A DNA stretch of 64,000 nucleotides from Pantoea sp. Brub (GTDB lineage: Bacteria > Pseudomonadota > Gammaproteobacteria > Enterobacterales > Enterobacteriaceae), in the NCBI GenBank assembly GCA_016642085.1, contig VOQV01000005.1, positions 1 through 64,000 of the forward strand, written 5' to 3'. A program made the position numbers and the translations under genes. The notes beneath the pieces were generated by a model that was given only the letters and a program-made list of their open reading frames with translations, had not been told where the DNA came from and did not search any database. This document shows positions 10,686 through 21,584 of this stretch, piece by piece (the first letter of the stretch is position 1; the number at the start of each line of letters is the position of its first letter).

Positions 10686-12020
10686 TTAATTAACGATATT
10701 TTTTAAGCCTTTAATAGTAATTTCAACTCTTCTGTCAGGAGATAAACAATCTATTAAAGATTTATGATCTTTTATATTATTACATTTGTCTTTAGTGATT
10801 GAATTGGCTTTACCAATGCCACTTACAGAAATATCACTAGATGGAATACCTTTTTCTATTAAATATTTTAAAACAGATTCAGCACGTTTTTGAGAAAGTT
10901 CTTGATTATATTGATCTGAACCAAGACGATCTGTAAAACCAATAACAGCTATGTAACTTTCTGTTTTATTCATTAATTCTGCTTTTTTATATAATTGATC
11001 TAAAATTTTTTTACCTTCTGGTTTTAGTAAAAAACTATCAAATTTAAATAATATATCAGATTTTAAATCAATTTTTTTAATGTTATCGGTAGTAATTGTT
11101 TTTGCTGTTGCTTGTGTTTGTGGTGTATGATGATGATGTTTTAACTTATTCCTAATTATATCTATTAAATTATCTTTAGGTGATTTTGGATCAGAATCAT
11201 CATTGTCTTTAATAAGAGTGTCAAATAAATTATTTTCAGATATTTCTGAACCACTATCATTACTATCATTACTATTCAGAGCATCAATTAAATTATTTTT
11301 GTATACATTTGGGTTATCAATCATATTAGATTTGTTTGTAGTATCATCACTAGAATTATTGGCATCATTGTTTATTATAGAGTTAAATATACTATTTTTA
11401 TCATGTAATCTGTAAAACCTATAAGATACTGATAAACTCAATAATCCATTATTAGGACGTGTGCCAATTATACCAGCATTACCTACATTACTAATCCATT
11501 GATAATCAATTCTAGTGGATATATATTTATTAATAGCCAATTCTAGACCAGCAGCTGCTAATGGCGAAATCCCACTGTCATGATCAGTTAAACGTATTCC
11601 CTCATTCATTGAATGAAATTCAGTTGTATCTATACGCCATAATGCTCCTCCTAAACGAACATACGCATCTATGAAATTATTAATTGGATAACTTAGTTTA
11701 GTAACTAATTGAAAGTTATGCAATTTTATTGCTCCACTAGATAGTTTACCTTTGTAAGGAACTCGTCCAAGCCATTGGGCACCGAGTTCAATAGCTAGTT
11801 TATCTTTTGCTTGATAACCAACATATACTCCTACTCCTATTTGATTTTTATGAACTCGACCGTTACTACCAATATAAGATTGATAATCCATAGGTGTATT
11901 AAAAAATCGAGACCATCCTGCTACAGTACCACCATACCAGGTATGTACTTTTGGAGCGGCTTTAGTTAAGCTAGTAAAACTAGCTACTACTACTGCAATT
12001 GCTATAGCTGTTTTTTTCAT
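10686..12020 (-). CDS. ompA: Outer membrane protein A with expanded linker
   Basis: Signal peptide MKKTAIAIAVVVASF, 8-strand barrel, C-terminal OmpA domain (FTDRLGSDQYNQELSQKRAESV). ORF track start 12056 likely too far upstream; MKKTAIA start at 12020. Confidence 0.95.
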   Translation of the reverse strand: MKKTAIAIAVVVASFTSLTKAAPKVHTWYGGTVAGWSRFFNTPMDYQSYIGSNGRVHKNQIGVGVYVGYQAKDKLAIELGAQWLGRVPYKGKLSSGAIKLHNFQLVTKLSYPINNFIDAYVRLGGALWRIDTTEFHSMNEGIRLTDHDSGISPLAAAGLELAINKYISTRIDYQWISNVGNAGIIGTRPNNGLLSLSVSYRFYRLHDKNSIFNSIINNDANNSSDDTTNKSNMIDNPNVYKNNLIDALNSNDSNDSGSEISENNLFDTLIKDNDDSDPKSPKDNLIDIIRNKLKHHHHTPQTQATAKTITTDNIKKIDLKSDILFKFDSFLLKPEGKKILDQLYKKAELMNKTESYIAVIGFTDRLGSDQYNQELSQKRAESVLKYLIEKGIPSSDISVSGIGKANSITKDKCNNIKDHKSLIDCLSPDRRVEITIKGLKNIVN

Positions 12021-12532
12021 TCTAAGCCTCGTTAGTATCCAAATAAACACAAGCAAATTTAATTGTTGTGCATTGTCTTTTATTGAGTTAATAATACTTG
12101 CATATTATTCTATCAATATATGAAAATTATTACATACTATAAAGAAATAACGTTTACAACTAATTCAACATTTATAATCTGTTTAACTGTGAAAATAACA
12201 AAAAAATTAATTATATTAATTGCTATATGAAATATATAATAACAAATACACTATTATTAAATACTAAAATAGCATTTTTTTATTTAATATATCTTTTATA
12301 TTACAACTAAAAATCAATAATTACTCTCAGATTCTAATATAATTTATTAAAAATATTTAGTAATTGTATTTTATTACAAATATCCATTTCACTAAAAATA
12401 TCTCGTATTAAACTTAAAATTCAAAACTTATGCAATGCATTATCAAAAATTAATAAAATACACACCTACAAATAATATCTTTTATATTTATATTATATAT
12501 CATTTCTAAATAAATTAATGTACAATGTTTTT

Positions 12533-12859
12533 TTAAATACATATAGTTGATTTTGGTAATCCAGCAATTTTAGTGGCTTGTTGCATAGGTCCTTTAGGAA
12601 ATAAAACAAATAAATAACAACTATTACCTATTTTTTTTCCATGCTCTTCTGCCATATATTTAGCTAACATGCGTACTGTAGGTAGAATATTAAATTTTAA
12701 GTAAAAATTGCGCATAAAATATATAATTTTCCAATGTTCTTTAGTTATTATAATATTTTCTGTTTTTGCAATTTGTATTGCTAATTTTTCATTCCAGCAA
12801 TTTATATTTTTGAGATATCCATTTATATCAAATTCAATTTTTTTAGTATATAAATTCAT
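12533..12859 (-). CDS. tusE: TusE/DsrC-family sulfur-relay protein
   Basis: GYLKNINCWNEKLAIQIAKTENIIITKEHWKIIYFMRNFYLKFNILPTVRML; C-terminal Cys retained. Confidence 0.88.
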   Translation of the reverse strand: MNLYTKKIEFDINGYLKNINCWNEKLAIQIAKTENIIITKEHWKIIYFMRNFYLKFNILPTVRMLAKYMAEEHGKKIGNSCYLFVLFPKGPMQQATKIAGLPKSTICI

Positions 12860-12969
12860 ATTTTAGTTAAAGTAACAATTTTATTAATTATCTAATATGT
12901 TTGATACAAAAAATCTTCTTATCTGTATTAAAATTTTATTCATAATATTAAAAACTATGCAATTTAATT

Positions 12970-13042
12970 GCGTTCTACAGGATTTGAACCTGCAACCTAC
13001 GGCTTAGAAGGCCGTTGCTCTATCCAATTGAGCTAAGAACGC
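12970..13042 (-). tRNA. argU: tRNA-Arg (anticodon UCU)
   Basis: Cloverleaf GCGTTCTTAGCTCAATTGGATAGAGCAACGGCCTTCTAAGCCGTAGGTTGCAGGTTCAAATCCTGTAGAACGC; resembles E. coli argU; next to folD; no encoded CCA. Confidence 0.97.
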
Positions 13043-13248
13043 GCTAATAACAATACAAAAAGAACCAATATAATATCAAATTATATTATTTAATATAATT
13101 AAATCAATAAATTTATTAATAATAAGTTAAAAATATTTTAATAAATACGTACGTTTTCATATCTAATAAATAAATTTAGACATTTTTTTAATAAAATTAT
13201 ATATTTATTGTGTTATTAATATTTTTTAAAATTATGGTAAAGTATTTT

Positions 13249-14112
13249 ATGACGGCAAAAATTATTAATGGTAAAAACATTGCACAACAAATATATTTTG
13301 AAGTTGCAAAAAAAGTGACAAAACGAATTAAATGCGGAAAAAGATTGCCAGGTTTAGCAGTTATATTAATAGGAGAAGATCCAGCTTCAAAAATTTATGT
13401 AAATAATAAAATTCGTATATGCAAAGAAGTAAATTGTATTTCTTTTTTTTACAATCTACCAAAATATACTAGTGAAACTGAATTATTAAAGTTAATTGAT
13501 TGTTTAAATGATGATAACAACGTTGATGGTATTTTAATTCAATTACCATTACCAATATCTATAAATTCTGTTAAAATATTAGAACATATTAAGCCTGATA
13601 AAGATGTCGATGGTTTCCATCCTTACAATATAGGTAGTTTATGCCAACGCACACCAAAATTGCGTCCTTGTACTTCACATGGAATTATAACTTTATTAAA
13701 ACATTATAATATAAATACTTATGGTCTTAATGCTGTCATTGTTGGTGCTTCAAATATTGTAGGTCGTCCAATGAGTATGGAATTATTGTTAGCTGGTTGT
13801 ACTACTACAGTTGTACACCGATTTACAAAAAATCTTCGTGATCATATTGCACATGCTGACCTTTTAATTGTAGCTGTAGGAATACCAAATTTTATTCCAG
13901 GGGATTGGATTTCATATAATGCAATAGTTATTGATGTCGGTATTAATCGTTTAAATAATGGGAAAATAGTAGGTGATGTGAATTTTAAAGAAGCTTACAA
14001 AAAAGCGTCATTTATAACTCCTGTACCAGGTGGAGTTGGTCCTATGACTGTAGCTATATTAATGCAAAATACATTGCATGCATGTGAGCAATTTCATGAT
14101 AATGAATCATAA
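13249..14112 (+). CDS. folD: Methylenetetrahydrofolate dehydrogenase/cyclohydrolase
   Basis: [43 protein letters not shown] start at 13249 preferred over the 13210 ORF start. Confidence 0.96.
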   Translation: MTAKIINGKNIAQQIYFEVAKKVTKRIKCGKRLPGLAVILIGEDPASKIYVNNKIRICKEVNCISFFYNLPKYTSETELLKLIDCLNDDNNVDGILIQLPLPISINSVKILEHIKPDKDVDGFHPYNIGSLCQRTPKLRPCTSHGIITLLKHYNINTYGLNAVIVGASNIVGRPMSMELLLAGCTTTVVHRFTKNLRDHIAHADLLIVAVGIPNFIPGDWISYNAIVIDVGINRLNNGKIVGDVNFKEAYKKASFITPVPGGVGPMTVAILMQNTLHACEQFHDNES

Positions 14113-14169
14113 ATACATTAAAAGATCTTTTGATAGATACAATAATAATGAAATTGTAGTTTTTTATTT

Positions 14170-15564
14170 CTATTTATACTTCCAAGTTGATTCAGTTAAT
14201 CTGTCTTCTATAAGAATCCCTAGTTTATTTAATTGATTTCTTATTAAATCTGCTTTAATCCAATTTTTTTCCATTCTTGCTTTATTACGACTATTTATTA
14301 AAGCATGAATTTGTTTTGCATTATGATTATTTTGGATATTTTTTTTTAAAAAAATTGTTGGGTTTTCTTGTAAAATACCTAAAATATTAGCAAATTTACG
14401 TAATTTCATCGCTAATGTATTTGCTAATAATTCATTTTTGTTTTTTATGCGGTTAATTTCATGTACTATATAAAACATTAATGAATATACTTCTGGAGTA
14501 TTGAAATCATCATTCATAGCTGCATGAAAATGTTGATCAAAACTTTTAGTAATATTATTATCTTTTAATGCTTGTGTTTTTGTATTAGTCAGAAGTAAAG
14601 CTGTATAAAGTCGATCTAATGCTATGCTAGATTTTTTCATGCTATCTTCACAATAGTTTAATGGACTGCGATAATGACTAGACATTAAAAAATAACGCAC
14701 TACTTCTGAATTGTAATGTAATAGAAGATCTTTCAATGTGAAAAAATTACCAAGTGACTTTGACATTTTTTTTCGGTTTGTTATAACCATACCGGTATGA
14801 ATCCAATAATTCACCAAGAAGTTTCCATGTGCACAGGATGATTGGGCAATTTCATTTTCATGATGAGGAAATATAAGATCTGAACCGCCACCATGAATAT
14901 CAAAATGTTTGCCAAATTGTTTGTAATTCATAGCAGAACATTCTATGTGCCACCCAGGTCTACCATTTCCCCAAGGAGAAGACCAAAAAGGTTCATTTGT
15001 TTTAGATATTTTCCATAAAACGAAATCTGCTGGATTTCGTTTTTCATTAATCCTTATTATATATTTTTTGACTTGAAGTTTGTTTATTTTTTGCCTAGAT
15101 AATATCCCATAATTAGAATATTTACTTATATCAAACATTACATCTCCATTATTAGAGATATAAGCAAAACCATTTAATATTAATTTTTCAATTATATTAA
15201 TAATATCTGTTATGTGATGAGTAGCACGTGGCTCCAAATTGGGTGGTAAAATATTTAATGAAGAGAAATCTTTATGCATCTCTTTGATCATTCTTTCAGT
15301 TAAATTTTCAATTTTTTCACCATTTTTATTAGCATATTTAATAATTTTATCATCAATATCAGTTATATTTCTCATATAATTTAAATTATAGCCTAAATAA
15401 CGCAAATAACGTGCAATAACATCAAACATTATAAATGTTCTACCATGACCGATATGACAAAAATCATATACTGTTATTCCACAAACATACATATTAATAT
15501 TATTTATATTAATAGGTTTAAATTCTTCTTTTTTATGACTGAAAGTATTATAAATTTTTAACAT
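14170..15564 (-). CDS. cysS: Cysteinyl-tRNA synthetase
   Basis: HIGH motif (CHIGHGRTF), KMSKS, HGGGSDLIFPHHENEIAQS. Confidence 0.97.
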   Translation of the reverse strand: MLKIYNTFSHKKEEFKPININNINMYVCGITVYDFCHIGHGRTFIMFDVIARYLRYLGYNLNYMRNITDIDDKIIKYANKNGEKIENLTERMIKEMHKDFSSLNILPPNLEPRATHHITDIINIIEKLILNGFAYISNNGDVMFDISKYSNYGILSRQKINKLQVKKYIIRINEKRNPADFVLWKISKTNEPFWSSPWGNGRPGWHIECSAMNYKQFGKHFDIHGGGSDLIFPHHENEIAQSSCAHGNFLVNYWIHTGMVITNRKKMSKSLGNFFTLKDLLLHYNSEVVRYFLMSSHYRSPLNYCEDSMKKSSIALDRLYTALLLTNTKTQALKDNNITKSFDQHFHAAMNDDFNTPEVYSLMFYIVHEINRIKNKNELLANTLAMKLRKFANILGILQENPTIFLKKNIQNNHNAKQIHALINSRNKARMEKNWIKADLIRNQLNKLGILIEDRLTESTWKYK

Positions 15565-15848
15565 TTCATTTGTCCGTTAAAAAATTGTTATTTTAAAAGA
15601 ATATGTTGAATATATAAACTAAAGATTTAGATATTAAATAATAAAAAGACAATATATTCATCATATATTATGTATTTGATAATATTCATATAATAAATTT
15701 AGCTATAAATATTTTTACAAGTATATTGATAATATGTTATTTTTACATTGTGAATATTTATTTTCCAATGGATCATTAAATATTTTATAAATTAAATGTA
15801 TTATTAACACATTATAAATGTATATTTGTTATAATCAAAAACTAATCA

Positions 15849-16568
15849 ATGAAACGTATTCTTTTCGTAAGTGATGTTCATTTATCTAACAATAAACCTG
15901 ACACTACTTTTGGGTTTTTAAAATTCTTAAAAAAAGAAGTGCCTTATTGTGATGCATTATATATCCTTGGAGATTTATTTGATATTTGGATTGGAGATGA
16001 TAATTGTGAACCATTGCATAAACAAATTTCTAATGCATTAAATAATGTATCTGTAAAAATTTATTTTATTCACGGAAATCGAGATTTTTTAATTAGATAT
16101 GGTTTTGCGAATAATAGCAGTATTATTTTATTATTTGAAAAACATATATTTAATATTTATGATTATCGTTTATTAATAATGCATGGCGATATTCTTTGTA
16201 CTGATGATTATAGTTATCAAATTTTTCGTACTGTTATGCACCAATACTGGATTCAATCAATACTTTTAAAATCCCCGTTATTTATTAGGAAGTATATTGC
16301 AAATCGATTACGCAATAATAGTACAAAAACAACTAAATACAAGTTAGAAAATATTATGGATGTTAATCAAAATACAGTTGAAAAAATAATGCTAAACTAT
16401 AACGTTAATCTTTTAATTCATGGACATACTCATCGCCCAGCAATACATAAACTATTATTAAATAATAAAGAAAAAGCTGTACGTGCAGTTTTAGGAGCAT
16501 GGGACCAATTTGGTTCGATAATTCAATTAGATAATCATGGAATTAAATTAATTAAATTCTATTTTTAA
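15849..16568 (+). CDS. lpxH: UDP-2,3-diacylglucosamine hydrolase
   Basis: Calcineurin-like metallophosphatase motifs DVHLS, GDLFDIWIGDD, HGNRDF, HGHTHRP. Confidence 0.95.
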   Translation: MKRILFVSDVHLSNNKPDTTFGFLKFLKKEVPYCDALYILGDLFDIWIGDDNCEPLHKQISNALNNVSVKIYFIHGNRDFLIRYGFANNSSIILLFEKHIFNIYDYRLLIMHGDILCTDDYSYQIFRTVMHQYWIQSILLKSPLFIRKYIANRLRNNSTKTTKYKLENIMDVNQNTVEKIMLNYNVNLLIHGHTHRPAIHKLLLNNKEKAVRAVLGAWDQFGSIIQLDNHGIKLIKFYF

Positions 16569-16625
16569 CGTTATTTAAATGATTTTTTGTAAAATATAAT
16601 TTTTATCTTTTTAGGATGATAGGGA

Positions 16626-17132
16626 ATGTCTTGTGATACCGTATTAACAAAAATAGCTATAATTATGGGATCTAAAAATGATTGGTCTACTATGAAATTC
16701 TCTGCAGAAATTTTAGATATTTTTAAGGTTCCGTTTAATGTTGAAATAATTTCAGCACATCGTACTCCAGATAAATTATTTCAATTCGCTGAAACAGCAG
16801 TAGATAATTCTTACCAAGTAATAATAGCTGGTGCTGGTGGAGCAGCACATTTACCTGGTATGTTAGCATCGAAAACTATTATTCCAATATTAGGTGTACC
16901 TATTCAAACTACTATGTTAAATGGTATAGATAGTCTTTATTCTATTGTTCAAATGCCAACTGGAATACCAGTTGCTACATTAGCAATAGGTAAGTCTGGA
17001 GCTATAAATGCTGGGTTATTAGCTGTACAAATATTAGCTATTAATGATAAAAAAATGAATAAAAAAATCTTAAAATGGCGTCAAATGCAAACTAATCAAG
17101 TATTAGCACATCCTGATCCACGGGAGGATTAA
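16626..17132 (+). CDS. purE: N5-carboxyaminoimidazole ribonucleotide mutase
   Basis: IIMGSKNDWSTM, SAHRTPD, AGAGGAAHLPGM. Confidence 0.97.
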   Translation: MSCDTVLTKIAIIMGSKNDWSTMKFSAEILDIFKVPFNVEIISAHRTPDKLFQFAETAVDNSYQVIIAGAGGAAHLPGMLASKTIIPILGVPIQTTMLNGIDSLYSIVQMPTGIPVATLAIGKSGAINAGLLAVQILAINDKKMNKKILKWRQMQTNQVLAHPDPRED

Positions 17133-18205
17133 TGCAATCAATATTAGTTTTAGGAAACGGTCAGCTTGGACGTATGTTACGTCAAGCTGGAGAACAAATG
17201 GGTATATTAATTTACCCAGTCGGTTTAAATGATGATCCAAATTTATTACCAATATCAAAAAGTATTATTATTACTGAAATTGAATACTGGATAGAAACGA
17301 ATTTAACACAACAAATCAAAAATCATCCACTTTTTATTAATCAAAATGTTTTACCATTTGTAGTTGATCGTTATAGACAAAAAAAATTACTAGATGATTT
17401 ATGTTTAGCTAATGCTAGATGGCAATTATTATCAAATAACAATCAATGGTCTGACATTTTTAATACCTTAGGAAAAAACATTGTTATTAAAAAACGTATA
17501 GGAGGTTATAATGGTAAAGATCAATGGCATATTAATGTTAATAAAATCAATGAATTTAAAAATGAATTTGATAACAATTATATTGCAGAAGAATCAATAA
17601 ATTTTTCTAATGAAGTATCATTAATAGGGGCTCGCAATACAAATGGTAACATTGTATTTTATCCTTTAACTAATAATCTACATTCTAAAGGAATTTTAAG
17701 AATAAGCAGTAATTTCCCAAAAATAAAAAAAAAGTATCAAAAACAAGCAGAATATATGCTTAGTAGCATTATGAATAAATTAAACTATATTGGCGTAATG
17801 ACCATGGAATGTTTTATTACACCACAAGGTTTATTAATCAATGAATTAGCACCTAGAGTGCATAATAGTGGACATTGGACTCAAAATGGAGCTTCTATAA
17901 GTCAATTTGAAATGCATTTACGTGCTATATTAAATCTAGCACTACCAACTCCTATAGTATTAGGATATTCTGTAATGATTAATCTTATTGGTATAGAACG
18001 AAATTTTAATTGGTTAGCAAATCCCTTGATTCACTTGCACTGGTATAACAAGAAAAAAATTTTAGGAAGAAAAGTAGGTCATTTAAATTTATATGATACT
18101 AATAAATTGCGTTTAAACATGGCTCTTAATTGGTTATTACCTCTTTTACCTCATGAATATTCATTAGGAATAAAATGGGCTATATCTAATTTAAATATAC
18201 AATAA
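17132..18205 (+). CDS. purK: N5-carboxyaminoimidazole ribonucleotide synthase
   Basis: ATP-grasp protein, VLGNGQLGRMLRQAGEQMG, NELAPRVHNSGHWTQ; overlaps purE. Confidence 0.97.
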   Translation: MQSILVLGNGQLGRMLRQAGEQMGILIYPVGLNDDPNLLPISKSIIITEIEYWIETNLTQQIKNHPLFINQNVLPFVVDRYRQKKLLDDLCLANARWQLLSNNNQWSDIFNTLGKNIVIKKRIGGYNGKDQWHINVNKINEFKNEFDNNYIAEESINFSNEVSLIGARNTNGNIVFYPLTNNLHSKGILRISSNFPKIKKKYQKQAEYMLSSIMNKLNYIGVMTMECFITPQGLLINELAPRVHNSGHWTQNGASISQFEMHLRAILNLALPTPIVLGYSVMINLIGIERNFNWLANPLIHLHWYNKKKILGRKVGHLNLYDTNKLRLNMALNWLLPLLPHEYSLGIKWAISNLNIQ

Positions 18206-18308
18206 TTAAATGTTTTATATGTATATATAAAGTTAATAATATCGCTATATTTTATATTAAAAATAATTATTTAATATAGAAGTATATTATTATTTAATAA
18301 TAAATAAT

Positions 18309-19130
18309 TTAAGTTAATAAATGTGCACTTAATCTATTGGATTTAATTATACATTGTTGTACAGCTTCTATTATAGCTGCTCTAAATTGTTTTTCTTCTA
18401 ATATTTTTATTGCTTCAATTGTAGTGCCTCCTGGAGAACAAACCATATTTTTTAATTCTGCTGGATGTTTTTTAGTACTTAATACCATTTGTGCTGCACC
18501 TTTAACTGTCTGAGCAACAAATTGATGTGCTTCAGTATAATTGATACCATTCAATATTGCTGCATCAATCATAGATTCTATAAACATAAAAACATATGCT
18601 GGAGCAGAACTACTTATACCGACTATAGAGTGAATTAACTGTTCATTAACTATTTTAACTTTTCCTAACATTTCAAATATAGATATAATTTCTCTAATTT
18701 CTGTATTACTGACTGAAGAATTTGGAGTAATTGATGTCATTCCTTCACAAACACATGCTGATATGTTAGGCATTATTCTAATAATTTTATGATGTTTCCC
18801 AATTAGTGATTCAATTAAATTTAATGTTATACCTGCTGCAAATGATATTACTAATGATTCTGCTTTTATAGAACTAGCAATGTTTTTTAACATACTTAAA
18901 GCTACATTAGGTTTTAATCCAATAATTAAAATATCTACTGTTTTTACTAGAGATTTAGGGCTATCAGAAATATTAACATTATATTTTTTATTTATTTGTC
19001 GGTTAGTAGAAAATTTATGATCATAGATCCAGATATTTCTAGTATTAATATATTGGTTTTTTGATAAACCAGATATAATCGCTTTTGTAATATTACCTAC
19101 ACCAATAAACCCAATTTTTTTTTTCAGCAT
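18309..19130 (-). CDS. proC: Pyrroline-5-carboxylate reductase
   Basis: IGFIGVGNITKAI, SSSAPAYVFMFIESMIDAA, CSPGGTTIEAI. Confidence 0.96.
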   Translation of the reverse strand: MLKKKIGFIGVGNITKAIISGLSKNQYINTRNIWIYDHKFSTNRQINKKYNVNISDSPKSLVKTVDILIIGLKPNVALSMLKNIASSIKAESLVISFAAGITLNLIESLIGKHHKIIRIMPNISACVCEGMTSITPNSSVSNTEIREIISIFEMLGKVKIVNEQLIHSIVGISSSAPAYVFMFIESMIDAAILNGINYTEAHQFVAQTVKGAAQMVLSTKKHPAELKNMVCSPGGTTIEAIKILEEKQFRAAIIEAVQQCIIKSNRLSAHLLT

Positions 19131-19380
19131 AAATTTTCCTTAAAATATTATTTAATATCACCATAAATATTATTTATAACCTGTGAATATTAATAATTAC
19201 ATTTTCTATAATACAGAATAACTATTAATATCATTGTGTATCGTTAATTACATATATTATATTAATTATTTTAAAAAAGTTAAATTAAATTTTATATTCA
19301 TTGTTAATCATGTTATTTATTTGTTATTATGTTAAATACGTTACTATTTAATACTAAACATTAATTATATAAAAATATTT

Positions 19381-20685
19381 ATGACAGATCGTTTAACTAT
19401 AAAAGATATTATAGCATTAGGTTTCATGACTTTTGCTTTATTTGTTGGAGCAGGGAATATTATTTTTCCACCTGTAGTTGGAATTCAATCTGGAGAACAC
19501 ATTTGTACTGCTGCTATTGGATTTTTAATAACATCTGTAGGTTTACCAATTTGTACAATAATAGCTGTAGCACGTGCTGGAGGTGGTATTGAAGTTTTAA
19601 GTAAACCGATTGGCAAAACTGCAGGAACTATATTAGCAATGATTTGTTATCTACTTGTTGGACCTCTTTTTGCAATACCACGTACTGCTAATGTATCTTT
19701 TGAAGTAGGCATTGTACCTATACTAAATAATACTAAATTAATAATGTTGTTATATAGTTTTATATATTTTATATTAATAGTTATAATGTCTTTATATCCA
19801 AGTAAATTAATAGATATAATTGGTTATTTTTTAGCACCAATAAAAATCATTGCTTTAAGTATTCTGGGTTTAGCAGCATTAATATGGCCAGCAGGTAAAA
19901 ACATACCAGCTAATATCGCTTATCAAACAAACGCTTTTTCTCTCGGATTTATTAATGGTTATTTAACCATGGATACATTAGGTGCATTAGTATTTAGTAT
20001 GGTTATTGTAAATGCTATTCGCGCACGTGGGATAAGTAATAAGAAATTATTGGCTAATTATACTATAATAGCAGGTTTAATTGCTGGAATAGGGTTAACA
20101 TTAGTTTATATTAGTCTTTTTAGATTAGGTAATAGTAGTGGTGTACTAGTTAGTCAGAATGTGGATGGGGCATCTATATTACATGCATATGTTCAAAGTA
20201 CGTTTGGTAAAGTTGGTAGTATTTTTCTTATGTTATTAATGTTTATTGCATGTATAGTTACTGCTATTGGTTTAACTTGTGCATGGGCAAATTTTTTCTC
20301 TCAATACATTAATATACCTTATAAATTATTAGTATACATGCTGTCTATATTTTCAATGATAATATCTAATCTTGGATTAGATTTACTAATTAAAGGTGTT
20401 ATTCCAATTTTAACAATTATTTATCCACCTTGTATAGTATTAGTTATACTTAGTTTTACTGTAAAATTTTGGAATAGAAGTAATTTTATTTTTATTCCAA
20501 CTATGTTAGTTAGCTTAATATTTAGTGTATTAGACTCAATAAAACACTTATTTTTTTTAAAAAAAATAGATTTTATCTTCAATCAATATATACCTTTATC
20601 TGATAAGCAATTTACTTGGTTAATACCGACTGTTTTGATTTTTATAATTTTTGCAATATTAGATCGTATTAAATTTTTTAAATAA
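19381..20685 (+). CDS. brnQ: Branched-chain amino acid transporter BrnQ
   Basis: GFMTFALFVGAGNIIFPPVVG; 434 aa multi-TM. Confidence 0.94.
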   Translation: MTDRLTIKDIIALGFMTFALFVGAGNIIFPPVVGIQSGEHICTAAIGFLITSVGLPICTIIAVARAGGGIEVLSKPIGKTAGTILAMICYLLVGPLFAIPRTANVSFEVGIVPILNNTKLIMLLYSFIYFILIVIMSLYPSKLIDIIGYFLAPIKIIALSILGLAALIWPAGKNIPANIAYQTNAFSLGFINGYLTMDTLGALVFSMVIVNAIRARGISNKKLLANYTIIAGLIAGIGLTLVYISLFRLGNSSGVLVSQNVDGASILHAYVQSTFGKVGSIFLMLLMFIACIVTAIGLTCAWANFFSQYINIPYKLLVYMLSIFSMIISNLGLDLLIKGVIPILTIIYPPCIVLVILSFTVKFWNRSNFIFIPTMLVSLIFSVLDSIKHLFFLKKIDFIFNQYIPLSDKQFTWLIPTVLIFIIFAILDRIKFFK

Positions 20686-21584
20686 AATATGTTTACTATC
20701 ATTAATATTAGTTAAATGCTTTTTTATTTGATTTAATCATTTATTAAATATTTAGTTATTTTTGTTATGTAAGTTACATAATTGGTATCATCTATTGGTT
20801 TTTTATTAAAAAAATTAATTGTAAATTAATTACAACAACTATAAATTGTATCAATATTATTTATAAATACTGAAAAAATTCAATTTTGCTGAATATTGTA
20901 TTTAATTTTTTGTAGTTTAAGGATTAAAGTTAATTTAACTATATTGAATATATTGAAATTAATAACTCAATTTAGTTATTAATTTATTGTAGCTAAATTA
21001 CTTGATAATTATTATTAATAAAACCAAATTATCTTAATAGTGTTTATTAGTTATAATTAGTTAAATATATTTTTAATTAATTAGTTTTTTTATAACCTAG
21101 ATATAATTGATTGCAACATATCAATAATGAATTAATATGTTTAATAATTACTTTTAAATATTTTAAAATAATTAAGACATATTAACAAATTTTTTTATAT
21201 TTTGATTTATGGTATATTGTTTATTATATTGTAAAACTCTATTAGAGTTAATTACGATATCTATACTATAAAAATAGCAGCATATTATAAATTTACAAAA
21301 TCAATATATCAAGTTGATAAAATACAACATGAATAACAGTATATTTTTATAGAAATTCCAAATTATTTGTATTAACGAATACATAAAATATTTTTACTAA
21401 TTTAGTTAATGATATATCAGTCATATTTATGCATTATATTATATATAATTTACATAAATTATATAAATATAATTTTAAATGAACTAAAAATATATCATGT
21501 TGATGATAATATATCATATATATCAAATACATATAATAATATAAAAATATAATTTAAATAATTTATTAACAATAAGGATAAATA

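Noticed and set aside
11203-11415. ORF 70 aa (+) over the ompA linker
   Set aside because: Product of antisense repetitive linker DNA; Leu/Ser-rich low complexity.
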